A stretch of 64,000 bases of DNA from contig JAIVFU010000035.1 in assembly GCA_020829485.1 (NCBI GenBank), forward strand, positions 1 to 64,000, given 5' to 3'. This DNA comes from Nostoc sp. CHAB 5834 (lineage in GTDB: Bacteria; Cyanobacteriota; Cyanobacteriia; Cyanobacteriales; Nostocaceae). Numbering within the stretch: position 1 is the first letter of the stretch; each line of letters starts with the position of its first letter. Position numbers and translations under genes: made by a program. This document shows positions 39,159-48,386 of this stretch, piece by piece. Below the pieces are notes generated by a model that saw only the letters and a list, made by a program, of their open reading frames with translations, did not search any database and had not been told where the DNA came from.

Positions 39159-40106
39159 ATGCGTAACCACATTCTTTCTCTATTTCTAGGATTTACAGCT
39201 ACTGGTACAGTCTTAACATCTATGCCTGTTGAAGCTGCGACTTTTGACTATAACCGAGTTAAAAATATTTCCACAAGACCTATTGAGTCTAATCAAATAC
39301 TCCATTTTTTTGGAGATCAGTCTCAGAATGAGGGATATATAGTTTTTTCTAATCTAGATCCTGATGCTCCAGATTCAGGGCACATAGGACTGAGCCCAAA
39401 TTCTGTTTTCACCTCATATTATACCGCGGGTCGAGAGTTTAGCCCTGATGCAACTGGTGCAACTCGTTCAGCAAGTTTGGAGAAGATAATAGGGCTATCT
39501 AATTTTTACAACTACTTAAGTAGTAATAATATTTCCCTGACCAGTATTGGCTTTAGCTATGGACCAAAAAGTGGACGAGACTTAACTAAAACATGGAACT
39601 TAGGTGAAGATAAGCTTGGTCAAGATTGGTTTTCTAGTCCTGATTCAAACATTGACGAAAACATTTATCGAGCTAATCCAGATAATGTAGAGACGTTTTT
39701 ATCTTATGGAAATACTAAGATAATTAACTTTGGATATTCACCTTTTTATGCCTTGTCAGTTAATGATAATAGTGCTAATTTTGGTGATAACTTGAATATC
39801 ATTTTGAATGACCCAATCCCAGTGTCTAAAGTGGCTGGGTTAGATTCTTTAACGTCGGGGTTGGCTGATGCTTTTTTAGAAGATGTGGCTGCTGGTGGTG
39901 GAAATGTTCAGTTTGTTTCTGAAGACTCTCCTCAAGAGTCTGATATTTCTGCTTCCTTTAATAATGGGTATCAAACTTTCGCTTTGTCCTTTCCGTTTGA
40001 ATTGAGGGTGGTCAGTGGTAGAAGTGTACCCGAACCGTCAGCAGGGTTAGGATTTTTAATGTTTGGCGTTTTATTTGCAGTTTCGCAGATAAAAAAACAG
40101 AAGTAA
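39159..40106 (+). CDS. PEP-CTERM sorted exported protein (paralogue A)
   Basis: 315 residues with an N-terminal signal peptide (MRNHILSLFLGFTATGTVLT, cleavage near VEAA) and a C-terminal PEP-CTERM signal: VPEPSAGLGFLMFGVLFAV followed by a basic tail. Such proteins are exported and processed by exosortase, often into an envelope or exopolysaccharide matrix. The body shares the block WNLGEDKLGQDWF with the product of the gene at 41017, so the two are paralogues. No catalytic motif was recognised. It has no obvious link to the upstream biosynthetic cluster. Confidence 0.85.
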   Translation: MRNHILSLFLGFTATGTVLTSMPVEAATFDYNRVKNISTRPIESNQILHFFGDQSQNEGYIVFSNLDPDAPDSGHIGLSPNSVFTSYYTAGREFSPDATGATRSASLEKIIGLSNFYNYLSSNNISLTSIGFSYGPKSGRDLTKTWNLGEDKLGQDWFSSPDSNIDENIYRANPDNVETFLSYGNTKIINFGYSPFYALSVNDNSANFGDNLNIILNDPIPVSKVAGLDSLTSGLADAFLEDVAAGGGNVQFVSEDSPQESDISASFNNGYQTFALSFPFELRVVSGRSVPEPSAGLGFLMFGVLFAVSQIKKQK

Positions 40107-40190
40107 AAGTGGAATAACCTGAGTGTTTTTTCCTGAATTTTTTCTTTAGATGTTGACATCATTCCTAAAATTGTACTCACAACTTAAAAC

Positions 40191-40898
40191 ATGCGTAACT
40201 ACATTTTTGCTGGAATTCTTGGACTGACTACCGCCGTAGCAGTCAGTGTGCCGTTAAGTGTTCAGGCTCAAGCCAAAGTCTACAAATTTGTTGACGGTTA
40301 CGAGAGCATCAGATTTGATACAGAGGCGCTTGAAGAACTACAGTCATTAGGTCTATCTTTAGCTTCCGTACAAAATACAGCCGTACCAGCTCCGGGTTAC
40401 ACCTATGGTATTGGATATGTTTCCAGTCCTGTAGGTAATGACTATAGCTTCAGCTATGATGAGATAACACAAGAATTTACTTCTTTAAGTGGAACAGTAG
40501 ATTTTACTGGCAGCATATTCTTTAACGTAGACACAGATAAGCTTAACCTTGCTCCTCAGCTAGAGTTAGGAAACTTATCTGCCGAGCCTGTTGTTGACTT
40601 TAATGTTAAAGATACGATAACTACTGGTTTGCCTATATTCGCTTTAGTGCCAACAGCTCCGGTTAATGTTGATCTTAACAATCAAACCGTCAAGCTTAAT
40701 TTCGCGGCGTTTGCAACTCAAGAGTTCAGCGATTTCCTTATAACTGCAGGGGCAACTAAACCAATTGCTGGTTTGAAGTTAGGCGACATTCAGGGAGACA
40801 GGACGATTACCCAGGTTATCGAGCCTAGCACTGCGTTGGCAGTCTTGATGGCTGCTAGTTCAGCGCTAGCTATGCGTAAGCGGCATCGAGTAAAGTAA
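40191..40898 (+). CDS. PEP-CTERM-like exported protein
   Basis: 235 residues. It has a signal peptide MRNYIFAGILGLTTAVAVSV ending at VQAQA, and a C-terminal sorting signal IEPSTALAVLMAASSALAM with basic tail RKRHRVK, a variant of PEP-CTERM. The mature region is beta-rich and acidic with no recognised domain. It lies 84 bases after paralogue A, is followed by a strong hairpin terminator, and does not share the WNLGEDKLGQ block of its neighbours. Confidence 0.78.
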   Translation: MRNYIFAGILGLTTAVAVSVPLSVQAQAKVYKFVDGYESIRFDTEALEELQSLGLSLASVQNTAVPAPGYTYGIGYVSSPVGNDYSFSYDEITQEFTSLSGTVDFTGSIFFNVDTDKLNLAPQLELGNLSAEPVVDFNVKDTITTGLPIFALVPTAPVNVDLNNQTVKLNFAAFATQEFSDFLITAGATKPIAGLKLGDIQGDRTITQVIEPSTALAVLMAASSALAMRKRHRVK

Positions 40899-40905
40899 TT
40901 GAATG

Positions 40906-40950
40906 TTGTTTACAGAAGCTTGATTTTACATATCAAGCTTCTGTAAACAA
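40906..40950 (+). terminator. Strong hairpin, probable terminator
   Basis: A perfect stem has arms TTGTTTACAGAAGCTTGA and TCAAGCTTCTGTAAACAA separated by nine bases, starting eight bases after the stop codon of the PEP-CTERM-like gene. A T-run is lacking, so it may be a bidirectional or processing hairpin. Confidence 0.6.
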
Positions 40951-41016
40951 TTGATTTTGCAACATAAAAATTGCTGTTTATTTCCTAGTTATGTAAATCT
41001 TGTCAAAACTTCAATT

Positions 41017-41994
41017 ATGCGTACACACCATATTTCAATATTTCTGGGACTAACCACCTCTGTTGCAGCCGTCGTACATCTACCTGTTCAGGCGGCAACA
41101 TTTAACTTCGACCAATTGCAATATATTGCTTCACGACCAATCGACTCTGCCTATAAATTAAATTTGTTAGGAACCCCGTCCGAAAAGCAGGGTTATTCAG
41201 CTTTCTTCAATCTTGATTCCTCTGCCCCAGATTTTGGTCATCGAGATATCAGTTTAAATGCATCTGGTAATGGCGCTCCTTATTACACAACTGGTCGGCA
41301 GGGAAGCCCTGAAGTACCTTCTAGCGGTGCAATCAGAACTGCGAATGTAACTGAAATTGCTGGCTTTCCTAGCCTAAGTAGCTATTTGATAAGTAACGGA
41401 ATTGCTCCAAGCAATCTGGGATTTGGCTATGGGCAAAAAAGTGATCTTAGTTTCACCACCACATGGAATCTGGGTGAAGATAAGCTTGGTCAAGATTGGT
41501 TTGCTAGTCCCACTTCCAAGATTGAGGAAAGAATTTATAAGGCTAATTCAGATGATGTTGAACTATTCCTCTCTTATGAGACAAATAAAATAGTTAGTTT
41601 TGGGTATTCTAATATTTATTCAGCTCTTGATTACGGTGCTACCACGCAACTTTCTGATGACATTGATGTTGCTTATACTGACCCGATTAAAGCAATAAAA
41701 GTTACTGAATTAGATCCATTTGCAGACGCGTTGGCTGACGCTTTCTTACAAGATATTGCTGTTGCTGGCGGTGGAGTCCAAGTAGTTATCGAGGACAACG
41801 TTGTTGACGACAGTAATTTTGTGACTGGTAACGGATTCGGTGTAATAAATCTTCGATTCATTGGCTCTTTACGAGCGGTAGCAATACCAGAATCGTCTTC
41901 AGTATTAGGACTATTGATGTTTGGGGCTTTAGGTGCAGTTTCTCGTTTCAAGAAACGGAAAACTAGGATAGGTCGTCAATTAAGAGGGAGCTGA
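41017..41994 (+). CDS. PEP-CTERM sorted exported protein (paralogue B)
   Basis: ATG 41017 was chosen over an upstream in-frame start at 40951 because a signal peptide begins there (MRTHHISIFLGLTTSVAAVV, cleavage near VQAA). The product is 325 residues. The body contains WNLGEDKLGQDWFASP and IYKANSDDVELFLSY, matching the gene at 39159. The C-terminus AIPESSSVLGLLMFGALGAV plus a basic tail is a PEP-CTERM signal. The pair arose by duplication. The function is unknown; exosortase-dependent surface or matrix localisation is expected from the family. Confidence 0.83.
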   Translation: MRTHHISIFLGLTTSVAAVVHLPVQAATFNFDQLQYIASRPIDSAYKLNLLGTPSEKQGYSAFFNLDSSAPDFGHRDISLNASGNGAPYYTTGRQGSPEVPSSGAIRTANVTEIAGFPSLSSYLISNGIAPSNLGFGYGQKSDLSFTTTWNLGEDKLGQDWFASPTSKIEERIYKANSDDVELFLSYETNKIVSFGYSNIYSALDYGATTQLSDDIDVAYTDPIKAIKVTELDPFADALADAFLQDIAVAGGGVQVVIEDNVVDDSNFVTGNGFGVINLRFIGSLRAVAIPESSSVLGLLMFGALGAVSRFKKRKTRIGRQLRGS

Positions 41995-42050
41995 TAGAGA
42001 ACAAGAGAATAAAAATCTTCTCCCTTTTGCAAAAACGTCAAATAGCAAGT

Positions 42051-42155
42051 ATACAGCACTTCCGGCAGCTATGAGGTACATCCTAAAAGCTGAAAGCGAT
42101 GATAGGAGAGGGGCAAGAAGAAAACTATATTGCATAATAACCGGAAGCGCTGTAT
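42051..42155. repeat. MITE-like inverted repeat
   Basis: ATACAGCACTTCCGG at 42051-42065 pairs with CCGGAAGCGCTGTAT at 42141-42155 with one mismatch. It lies in the 435-base gap 41995-42429, which otherwise shows no gene. Confidence 0.6.
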
Positions 42156-42429
42156 CCTTAAGCACAAATTTCTAAATACACGAAGCATAAAATCAATACG
42201 CAGCTTGCGATCGCCGTAGATCAACTGATTACTTCGTAAAGAGTCCGCAAGCAGCGATGCATAAGGCAAGCCACTACGCATCTACGTAAATTAGAACTTG
42301 GAGAATTTCCCAAATTATAGGTTTCAAAATCTATTCTTCCAAGCTTTGATCACTTAAGGATTTAATTTTAACCTTAGTCTTATGCAACTCTAGACCTATA
42401 ATCCAATTGTGTAACAAGGAAGCTTTCTC

Positions 42430-43140
42430 GTGTCTATAAAAGCGCTGTATCGCACTACTAGTCTTGTATTAATTGTTGAAAGTTTCTTGATCTTTGTGCC
42501 AATGTTAATTCTTGGCCCAGCGATCAACTGGCCTGCTAGCCTAAGCACACCTGCTGACATCATGTTACCATTACTGTTCAAGCAGGCTCAACTAGTCAGG
42601 ATTGGTTACTTTTTCTACCTTCTTTACTCTCTGCTCTTCTGGGTCGTGGCATTATTGACTGCACGTGTGGTTGCCAATGGAGACGCAAACCCTCTATGGC
42701 TTCGTGTTGCGACAGGGTTCGGGATCGCATCTACAGTCGCTCGCGCCTTAGGCATTATTCGTTGGTTAGTAGCGATGCCAGCTCTTGCAACACTCTATGC
42801 CGATCCTTCAACCTCTGCACAGACTAGGGAAGCAATCATCGTTGTGTACAAAGTCCTTAATGACTATGCTGGATCTGTAGGTGAAGTACTAGGTGTAAGC
42901 TTATTTGCAGTATTGTGGTTAACGATCCTCTCCATTGCCTTGTTGCGGTCAAAAACACTACCACATTGGTTGGGGCTTCTCGGAATCGTAGCTGCTCTAT
43001 TTCTTGCAAGTTCATTACTGGAAATGTTCGGGGTGGATTTGGGAGCATTTATCGTCATATCAGTGACCATGCTCCAGATATGGTTTCTGTCCACAGGTGT
43101 AGTGTTATTTCTCATACAGAAGAATCTGCCTGCTGGGTAG
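42430..43140 (+). CDS. DUF4386-family membrane protein
   Basis: 236 residues beginning at GTG 42430 (SIKALYRTTSLVLIVESFLI). It has about six hydrophobic segments and conserved features of DUF4386 proteins: LGPAINWPASLSTPADIML near the N-terminus and LPHWLGLLGIVAALFLASS before the last helices. The family has no established activity. It stands alone, with non-coding DNA on both sides. Confidence 0.72.
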   Translation: MSIKALYRTTSLVLIVESFLIFVPMLILGPAINWPASLSTPADIMLPLLFKQAQLVRIGYFFYLLYSLLFWVVALLTARVVANGDANPLWLRVATGFGIASTVARALGIIRWLVAMPALATLYADPSTSAQTREAIIVVYKVLNDYAGSVGEVLGVSLFAVLWLTILSIALLRSKTLPHWLGLLGIVAALFLASSLLEMFGVDLGAFIVISVTMLQIWFLSTGVVLFLIQKNLPAG

Positions 43141-43230
43141 TATTCCGGCGATCGCATCCTTTTTTCAAGTATTGGAACCATAATATCTGTACGTTGGTTT
43201 GAGCTACGGACAAAAAAGCGATCGCTAAAC

Positions 43231-43509
43231 CTATGTCAAATCGAGTTCTATAACTCGTTTGGATATTCCGTTTGCTTTTGAGCGTAGGTTGTTGAATATC
43301 TGTTTCTGGGCATCTTGTGCCGAGCGTCCACTTCTAAACCCGTAACTGTGAGCATGGAATATTGCTTCATGCGCTGGTTCCAGTGCGAATTTTGCGAGAC
43401 ATTGCCAAGCTCTATCCGCAATCGCGGGAATTTTCAGAAATCTGGTGGAGCCATCTTTCTTCGGAATTGGTATCAGCCGTAATTGTTGATGATGCCAATC
43501 TTTGACGAT
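43231..43509 (-). pseudogene. Group II intron reverse transcriptase fragment
   Basis: The minus strand encodes IVKDWHHQQLRLIPIPKKDG, then TRFLKIPAIADRAWQCLAKF and EPAHEAIFHAHSYGFRSGRS, ending VIELDLT and a stop. These are the central RT-domain blocks of group II intron maturases. The catalytic YADD region and the maturase domain are missing. No gene was seen in 43510-43956, though intron RNA remnants may lie there. Confidence 0.72.
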
Positions 43510-43956
43510 TCATGACTTAGGGTAGTTCAATTTGCCTATCCTCTTCTCAGAGATTGCTATAGCATTTCAAAATACTGCGAGAATATAGAGGATGAAATCT
43601 ACATTTGTTACTCAGGTTGTAGTTTCCTTGGCCAGACACTTTTCTAGAACTTGTTTGCCCATATCATCTCCCCCTTAGCGCCAGTGTTGTTACCTGCTTG
43701 TTTTACAACTGGTTGCGCCCTGTTACCAGCTTCACTCTAAAATTTTTTCGAGCAAGTATAGCAACGGACAGGGAGCTTAGGACAGCAATAAAATCACAAA
43801 GTACGCTGCTGAAGATGCGTTTCTTGCAAACTGTCCTAACGGCTTTGGCGACTGCTATATTATCAGGCGATCGCTAACTAAAAAAATGCAGCAAACGTTG
43901 TTTCAGTTATTGATTAATGACTGAAATTATTTGATAAATTTGATTTATTAATCGAT

Positions 43957-44350
43957 TTATATGGCTATTTCGTGATTATAAATTCCTGCAATTAAATTCG
44001 ACCTTAAGCCAAAACGTCGGTGACGATTTCGATATTTATCAGACAAAATTTTAAATATCTTTAGACGACAATTTACGTGTTCAACAGTAATTCTTAATCG
44101 ATTGAGTTCTCGATTATATTTCTTCTGATAAGAGTGTTAACTTCTTACCCTTCGGTTTTTTAATTGGTGTTTCGCTTAATTGATAGATTTTTTTTATCCC
44201 TTGATACCCTTTATCCGCTATGACTTTGAGTAATTCCCCAAATCTTACATTACTGGTTTTAAATAGCCTAAAATCATGAATTCTCCCCAAGCCGTGCCCT
44301 AAACAGATGATTTGGCTACTTTTTTGAAAGTTAAAAACTCCGTAAGCCAT
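43957..44350 (-). pseudogene. IS5-type transposase C-terminal fragment with frameshift
   Basis: The reading frame from 44350 gives GLGRIHDFRLFKTSNVRFGE, VIADKGYQGIKKIYQL and KKPKGKKLTLLSEE. One extra A near 44119 causes a stop. The neighbouring frame continues YNRELNRLRITVEHVNCRL and ends FGLRSNLIAGIYNHEIAI at 43957. This is the C-terminal half of an IS5/DDE_Tnp_4-type transposase. The N-terminal half is missing. Confidence 0.7.
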
Positions 44351-44579
44351 TCGTATTTACTCAATCCATAATCGGAATGTTCGCCTCTGGTGTTCCGTAG
44401 GTTAGCAATTGCAACATCTGTACTTTGCGATTGCTTTGCTCCACTGCATTACCTACCCTGCGGGAACGCCAAGGGCGAACACAAGACAAATTATGTTTTT
44501 ACACATTTGGAATGCTCTTATCTTATTCATTTTATTGAGATAAAGGGAGCGGTATAACCAAATTTATTTCTTTATGACC

Positions 44580-44760
44580 GAAGAGGCTCCGGGGCAGGGA
44601 GCGGGGGGCAGGGGGAGCAATCCCTGTCCCGAAGCCGTGAAGCGGAGCGGAACATGGGTATCAAGCCCCGTCTTTCTAAGACGTTCTGGATTGGTCGGAG
44701 TACAAGCTCCGTCCAATCCTCTCCCCCCTGCTCCCTGCCCCCTGCCCCCCTGCTTCTTTA
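44580..44760. repeat. GC-rich palindromic repeat (GGGGCAGGGAGC type)
   Basis: A purine-rich left arm (GGGGCAGGGAGCGGGGGGCA) is mirrored by a pyrimidine-rich right arm (CTGCTCCCTGCCCCCTGCCC). A related element lies inside the CHAT gene at 56775-56905. It is non-coding here. Confidence 0.65.
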
Positions 44761-44774
44761 TGACGGATGGCTAC

Positions 44775-46142
44775 TTACAAAACTCTGCGGAAATACTCAC
44801 GGTACAAATTGCACCTAGGCATTACCTGATTGTCCTGTTGATGCACTAATCCCAAACTGTGCAACTTATAAATCTGCATTGAATCTAATTCCACTGGTTC
44901 AAGTGAAGTGACCACCTTTTTTAACGCTTCTTTTAAACCTTGAGTCTCTTCCGAGTGCAGCATCTCTAAGTACCACCGCAGATGGTTGCTGTAAATTCCC
45001 GCTTCTGTGGAAGCATCTTGTAATAGCTGCTTTAGCGTTGCCTTTGTAGTGTAAACTTCGTACATTGCTAACCGCAGCAGATAAGGATGTCCTCCCACTA
45101 TATTCATTAATTCATTTACCTGAGTATCATTCCAATTCAGTCCATGAAGGTGAGCCAAATCTGTCACCTGCTTCTGGTCAAATTCCAGCAACGCCACTGG
45201 TAGCCCCGCATTAAAAGGAGATTGGTTCATGTCTAAGGGGATATAAACTTCAGTAGAATGTGCCATTACCAGCCTTAGTTTTTTCCATTGCTCAGAAATT
45301 TTCCCTTTCTCATGCCAACTTCGCAACATCCCGAAAAAGTCTTCAATCACTTGGTTATAGGGAAAAATCCGATCAACTTCATCTAACCCTAATACCAAAG
45401 GACAATCTATTTGTGGCAATAAATACTCCTCAAAGTACACTGTGCAGTTATAGTTACTACCTAAAATTTCTGCATCCCAATAATCTTTTAACCGATTTTC
45501 TAACTTTAACTTCCGACCAACCATTAAACACAACCAAAGCACGAACTTATCCAAATTCGTTAAAATTGCTCGCTCTACACTACTTAAATCTAAATATACT
45601 GTTTGACAATTCTGGGATTCAGCATGAGCTAGAATTCTGTTAAGCAATGAAGTTTTACCCATCAGCTTCGGTGCTTTAATCCGAATTAGGGAAGCGGGTT
45701 TGACAACTGTCTCGTAACAAACAGACTCTAGGGCATCTCGCTTTACATAAAAAGGAGAACCCAGAGGAACTGAACCGTCTGGAAACGTTAGCTCTGCAAA
45801 GGAGGATTTTGGCTGCTTGACATTACTATCAATATGTGGAGGTTGTTGCCTTTCTCCAGCTCTCTCCAACCCTCCTTTAAAATTACTCTTTGTTACCTCT
45901 TCCCCTAACGCTTCTGAAAGCTTTCGCCACAGATGAGGCCCCACATCTCCTCTAAGGTAGTTTACAGAGAGATGGTACTGCTCTGCCATCTTTTCATAAG
46001 TCAGACCCTCCCACGAGCCTCGAAGCACATCTGTTTCAATATCTTTGAGGTGTTCTCTAAGATTATTGAAGACAATTTGCTCGGCAACCTGTTTAGCTTT
46101 TTCCCAGGTAAAGGCTGATTTTGAGTTCACAGAAAAGTTCAC
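44775..46142 (-). CDS. AAA-like ATPase with N-terminal HTH-like (vMAP-type) domain
   Basis: 455 residues. The N-terminal 90 residues contain a helix-turn-helix-like module (WEGLTYEKMAEQYHLSVNYL then VGPHLWRKLSEALGE) common at the front of cyanobacterial signalling NTPases. The AAA_35-like domain has a Walker A variant KAPKLMGKTSLL, Walker B LVLGLDEVDRIF, and VGGHPYLLRLAMYEVY in the lid. No effector domain follows, so it is a short member. Such proteins are thought to act as signal-responsive switches; the partner is unknown. It starts 40 bases after the chitinase-like gene, on the same strand. Confidence 0.78.
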   Translation of the reverse strand: MNFSVNSKSAFTWEKAKQVAEQIVFNNLREHLKDIETDVLRGSWEGLTYEKMAEQYHLSVNYLRGDVGPHLWRKLSEALGEEVTKSNFKGGLERAGERQQPPHIDSNVKQPKSSFAELTFPDGSVPLGSPFYVKRDALESVCYETVVKPASLIRIKAPKLMGKTSLLNRILAHAESQNCQTVYLDLSSVERAILTNLDKFVLWLCLMVGRKLKLENRLKDYWDAEILGSNYNCTVYFEEYLLPQIDCPLVLGLDEVDRIFPYNQVIEDFFGMLRSWHEKGKISEQWKKLRLVMAHSTEVYIPLDMNQSPFNAGLPVALLEFDQKQVTDLAHLHGLNWNDTQVNELMNIVGGHPYLLRLAMYEVYTTKATLKQLLQDASTEAGIYSNHLRWYLEMLHSEETQGLKEALKKVVTSLEPVELDSMQIYKLHSLGLVHQQDNQVMPRCNLYREYFRRVL

Positions 46143-46182
46143 AAATGATTTAGGATTGCTATATATTACCTAAAGTTAGGTT

Positions 46183-47802
46183 CTAAAACAAATTAGTAGC
46201 GGCAATATTAACTAATGAATCAGGATGAGTGATTGGCAAGTCACCAAGGAGTTGCCAGAAAAATATTCCGCCTAAGCCTTGTTCTTCAACATAATTAACT
46301 TTTCCGAGGACTGATTGTTTATCTTCGTAGGTACTAAACTCTTGTTTTTGAGAATTATAAATATAGGGAACTTTGGCACTATCATCCCAGTAATATTGAT
46401 ATCCATTTTTACCCACTTGATCATGGATATCTTTATACAAAAGTGGATCATTTCCTAGTGTAGCACTTTGAAACAATCCATCGTTGTTAGAACCAGGTTT
46501 CACTCCTGCCCAAGTGGGACTGTAGAGAGGAACTCCTAAGACAATATCCTTAGCTTCAACACCAGCACTCAAATATTTTTTAACTGACCAGTCAGCGTTG
46601 AGTTTGTCGCTATTATATGATTGATCGCTGCTACTTTTGTACAAAGCAGCTTGGTGATTGGTTGTGTTTTCCCAGCTACCGTGGTAATCGTAGGTCATTA
46701 CGTTGATAAAGTCAACATATTCAGAAGTAGTTTTCAAAACAGTTGAGTTTAAATCGTAAGGAGCATCAGCATAATCTGATGGAGACAATTGATAGGGAGA
46801 AGCAGAAAGGGCAGTAGTTAGCAGATATTTATTTCCATCTGTAGTAGATGCGTTATTAAGCTGTTGACGTAGCTCACCCAGCAATTGAGTGTAATTACTA
46901 TTCTCCTCTTTCTTAGGAAATTCCCAATTAATATCGATGCCATCGAAACCATTACTTTTCATGAAATTGATGGCAGATTGGGCGAAAAATATCCTAGATT
47001 GTGCTGTAGAAGCTGCTGAGGAAAAATCATTTTCTCCTGCACCACCGATAGAAATAAGGATTTTTAGCTTGGGATTTTGATCTTTGAGAGATTTTAGTAC
47101 ATTGATGTCACCATCATCACCATCTTGACTCAGTTTCACGTTACCTTCTGTATCAACATCTGCAAAGGCGTAGAACAAATGTGTTAGTTTATTAACCGGA
47201 ATAGTCGCAGTATTAGTAGTATTACTAATACCCCAGGAAGGTAAATAGCCAGCTACAACATACTGATTATTCATTGGAGGTGGTGTTGTCTGATTATTAG
47301 CTAAAGCTACACAAGTTCCATCTTGAGCAAAACCAACAATATCAGCTTTGGTATCACTATTCACACCACCAAGCTGGCCTGTCTTTTGGTCAAAGCTATT
47401 CCAATAACCTTTATTAACAGTAAAATTATCATTTTGTGTTACAAAAGCTTCACTAAAAGTTCCATTGCTTTGACCAAGAGATACAAAGACATTATCATAT
47501 CCAAAACCAACAATGTCTGCGCGACTATCACCATTCACATCAGCAAGTTGACGTGGATATTTATCAAAGCTAGTCCATCCCCCTTTATTGAAAGTAAAAT
47601 CATCATTTTGTGCTATGAAAGCTTCACCAAAAGTCCCATTGGTTTTACCTAAAGATACATAAATAGCATCATAGCCAAAACTAACAATATCAGTTCGATC
47701 ATCACTGTTGGCATTAGCAACTTGGTGCGGATATTTGCCAAGATTAATCCATTCTTGCAAAAAACTAAACTTTTTGATAGCCAACTTTTTTGTTTCGTAC
47801 AT
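46183..47802 (-). CDS. GH18 chitinase-like protein with FG-GAP repeats
   Basis: 539 residues. Residues 1-170 hold three FG-GAP/VCBS-type repeats (VNGDSRADIVGFGYDNVFVS and similar). Residues 185-535 form a glycoside hydrolase 18 barrel: YVVAGYLPSWG, KILISIGGAGE, GFDGIDINWEFP, MTYDYHGSWE and the terminal LGGIFFWQLLGD. The catalytic motif DxxDxDxE reads DGIDINWE: the general acid Glu is present but the Asp two residues before it is Asn. No classical signal peptide is visible and the N-terminus begins inside a repeat-like segment, so the start could be incomplete. Possible roles are chitin or peptidoglycan-related glycan hydrolysis or lectin-like binding. Confidence 0.85.
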   Translation of the reverse strand: MYETKKLAIKKFSFLQEWINLGKYPHQVANANSDDRTDIVSFGYDAIYVSLGKTNGTFGEAFIAQNDDFTFNKGGWTSFDKYPRQLADVNGDSRADIVGFGYDNVFVSLGQSNGTFSEAFVTQNDNFTVNKGYWNSFDQKTGQLGGVNSDTKADIVGFAQDGTCVALANNQTTPPPMNNQYVVAGYLPSWGISNTTNTATIPVNKLTHLFYAFADVDTEGNVKLSQDGDDGDINVLKSLKDQNPKLKILISIGGAGENDFSSAASTAQSRIFFAQSAINFMKSNGFDGIDINWEFPKKEENSNYTQLLGELRQQLNNASTTDGNKYLLTTALSASPYQLSPSDYADAPYDLNSTVLKTTSEYVDFINVMTYDYHGSWENTTNHQAALYKSSSDQSYNSDKLNADWSVKKYLSAGVEAKDIVLGVPLYSPTWAGVKPGSNNDGLFQSATLGNDPLLYKDIHDQVGKNGYQYYWDDSAKVPYIYNSQKQEFSTYEDKQSVLGKVNYVEEQGLGGIFFWQLLGDLPITHPDSLVNIAATNLF

Positions 47803-47889
47803 GGTGATAAAAACGTCCCATTTAAAAATTTATGCTCATTGCACTAAGTAAGATATCGGACTAGTATTTGATTGCGTGAAATACACGTA

Positions 47890-48018
47890 GTGTCATGACA
47901 CAGCTAAAATACTGCATTAGCTTTCCTCTTGTGGGATGGGCATCTCGCCCGTTCAGTGCGGGCAAGATGCCCACACCACAAGAAAATTTTTTGTATCATT
48001 TTAGCTGTGTCGCACTAC
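47890..48018. repeat. Nested palindromic MITE-like element
   Basis: The outer arms GTGTCATGACACAGCTAAAA and ATTTTAGCTGTGTCGCAC enclose an inner hairpin: CTTGTGGGATGGGCATCTCG (47928) pairing with GATGCCCACACCACAAG (ending 47982). Structure of this kind is typical of Nostoc dispersed repeats. Confidence 0.65.
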
Positions 48019-48312
48019 TACAAGACTACCGAGATTTTTTCAGAAATCAAATATGATTCCTATATCCTTTGGGGCACTGAAAGCCACAGCTACAAAGACG
48101 ATGACATCTGCCCAAAAAATTTTCTTACTGCTACTTAAACGAACAAACCTATCTAAGTTAAAAATCTTTATTTTCTAAATAGAACTCCTTTAATTATTAG
48201 TAGTCAATTAAGTTTTTAGCTTTTATTCAAACATACTATCTATTATATTTATGCTATGTTATGAATAATGCAATAGGAAAAAGTCATATACTTATTGATT
48301 AATGAGGGTACG

Positions 48313-48386
48313 AAAAAATCGAAAATAGGTAAAAATCAGGTAAAGTCAGTTAATGAATAAAAATAGTATGATTATTCTCTAAGAGT
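48313..48386 (-). promoter_or_regulatory. Conserved 74-bp motif with 11-bp tandem boxes, copy A
   Basis: Read on the minus strand the core is CTTTACCT-GAT-TTTTACCT-ATT, preceded by ATTAACTGA. It is about 87% identical by eye to 62256-62329. The eight-plus-three spacing resembles PhoB/SphR-type boxes of cyanobacteria. It lies about 510 bases before the chitinase-like gene, with the same strand sense. Its function is inferred only. Confidence 0.35.
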
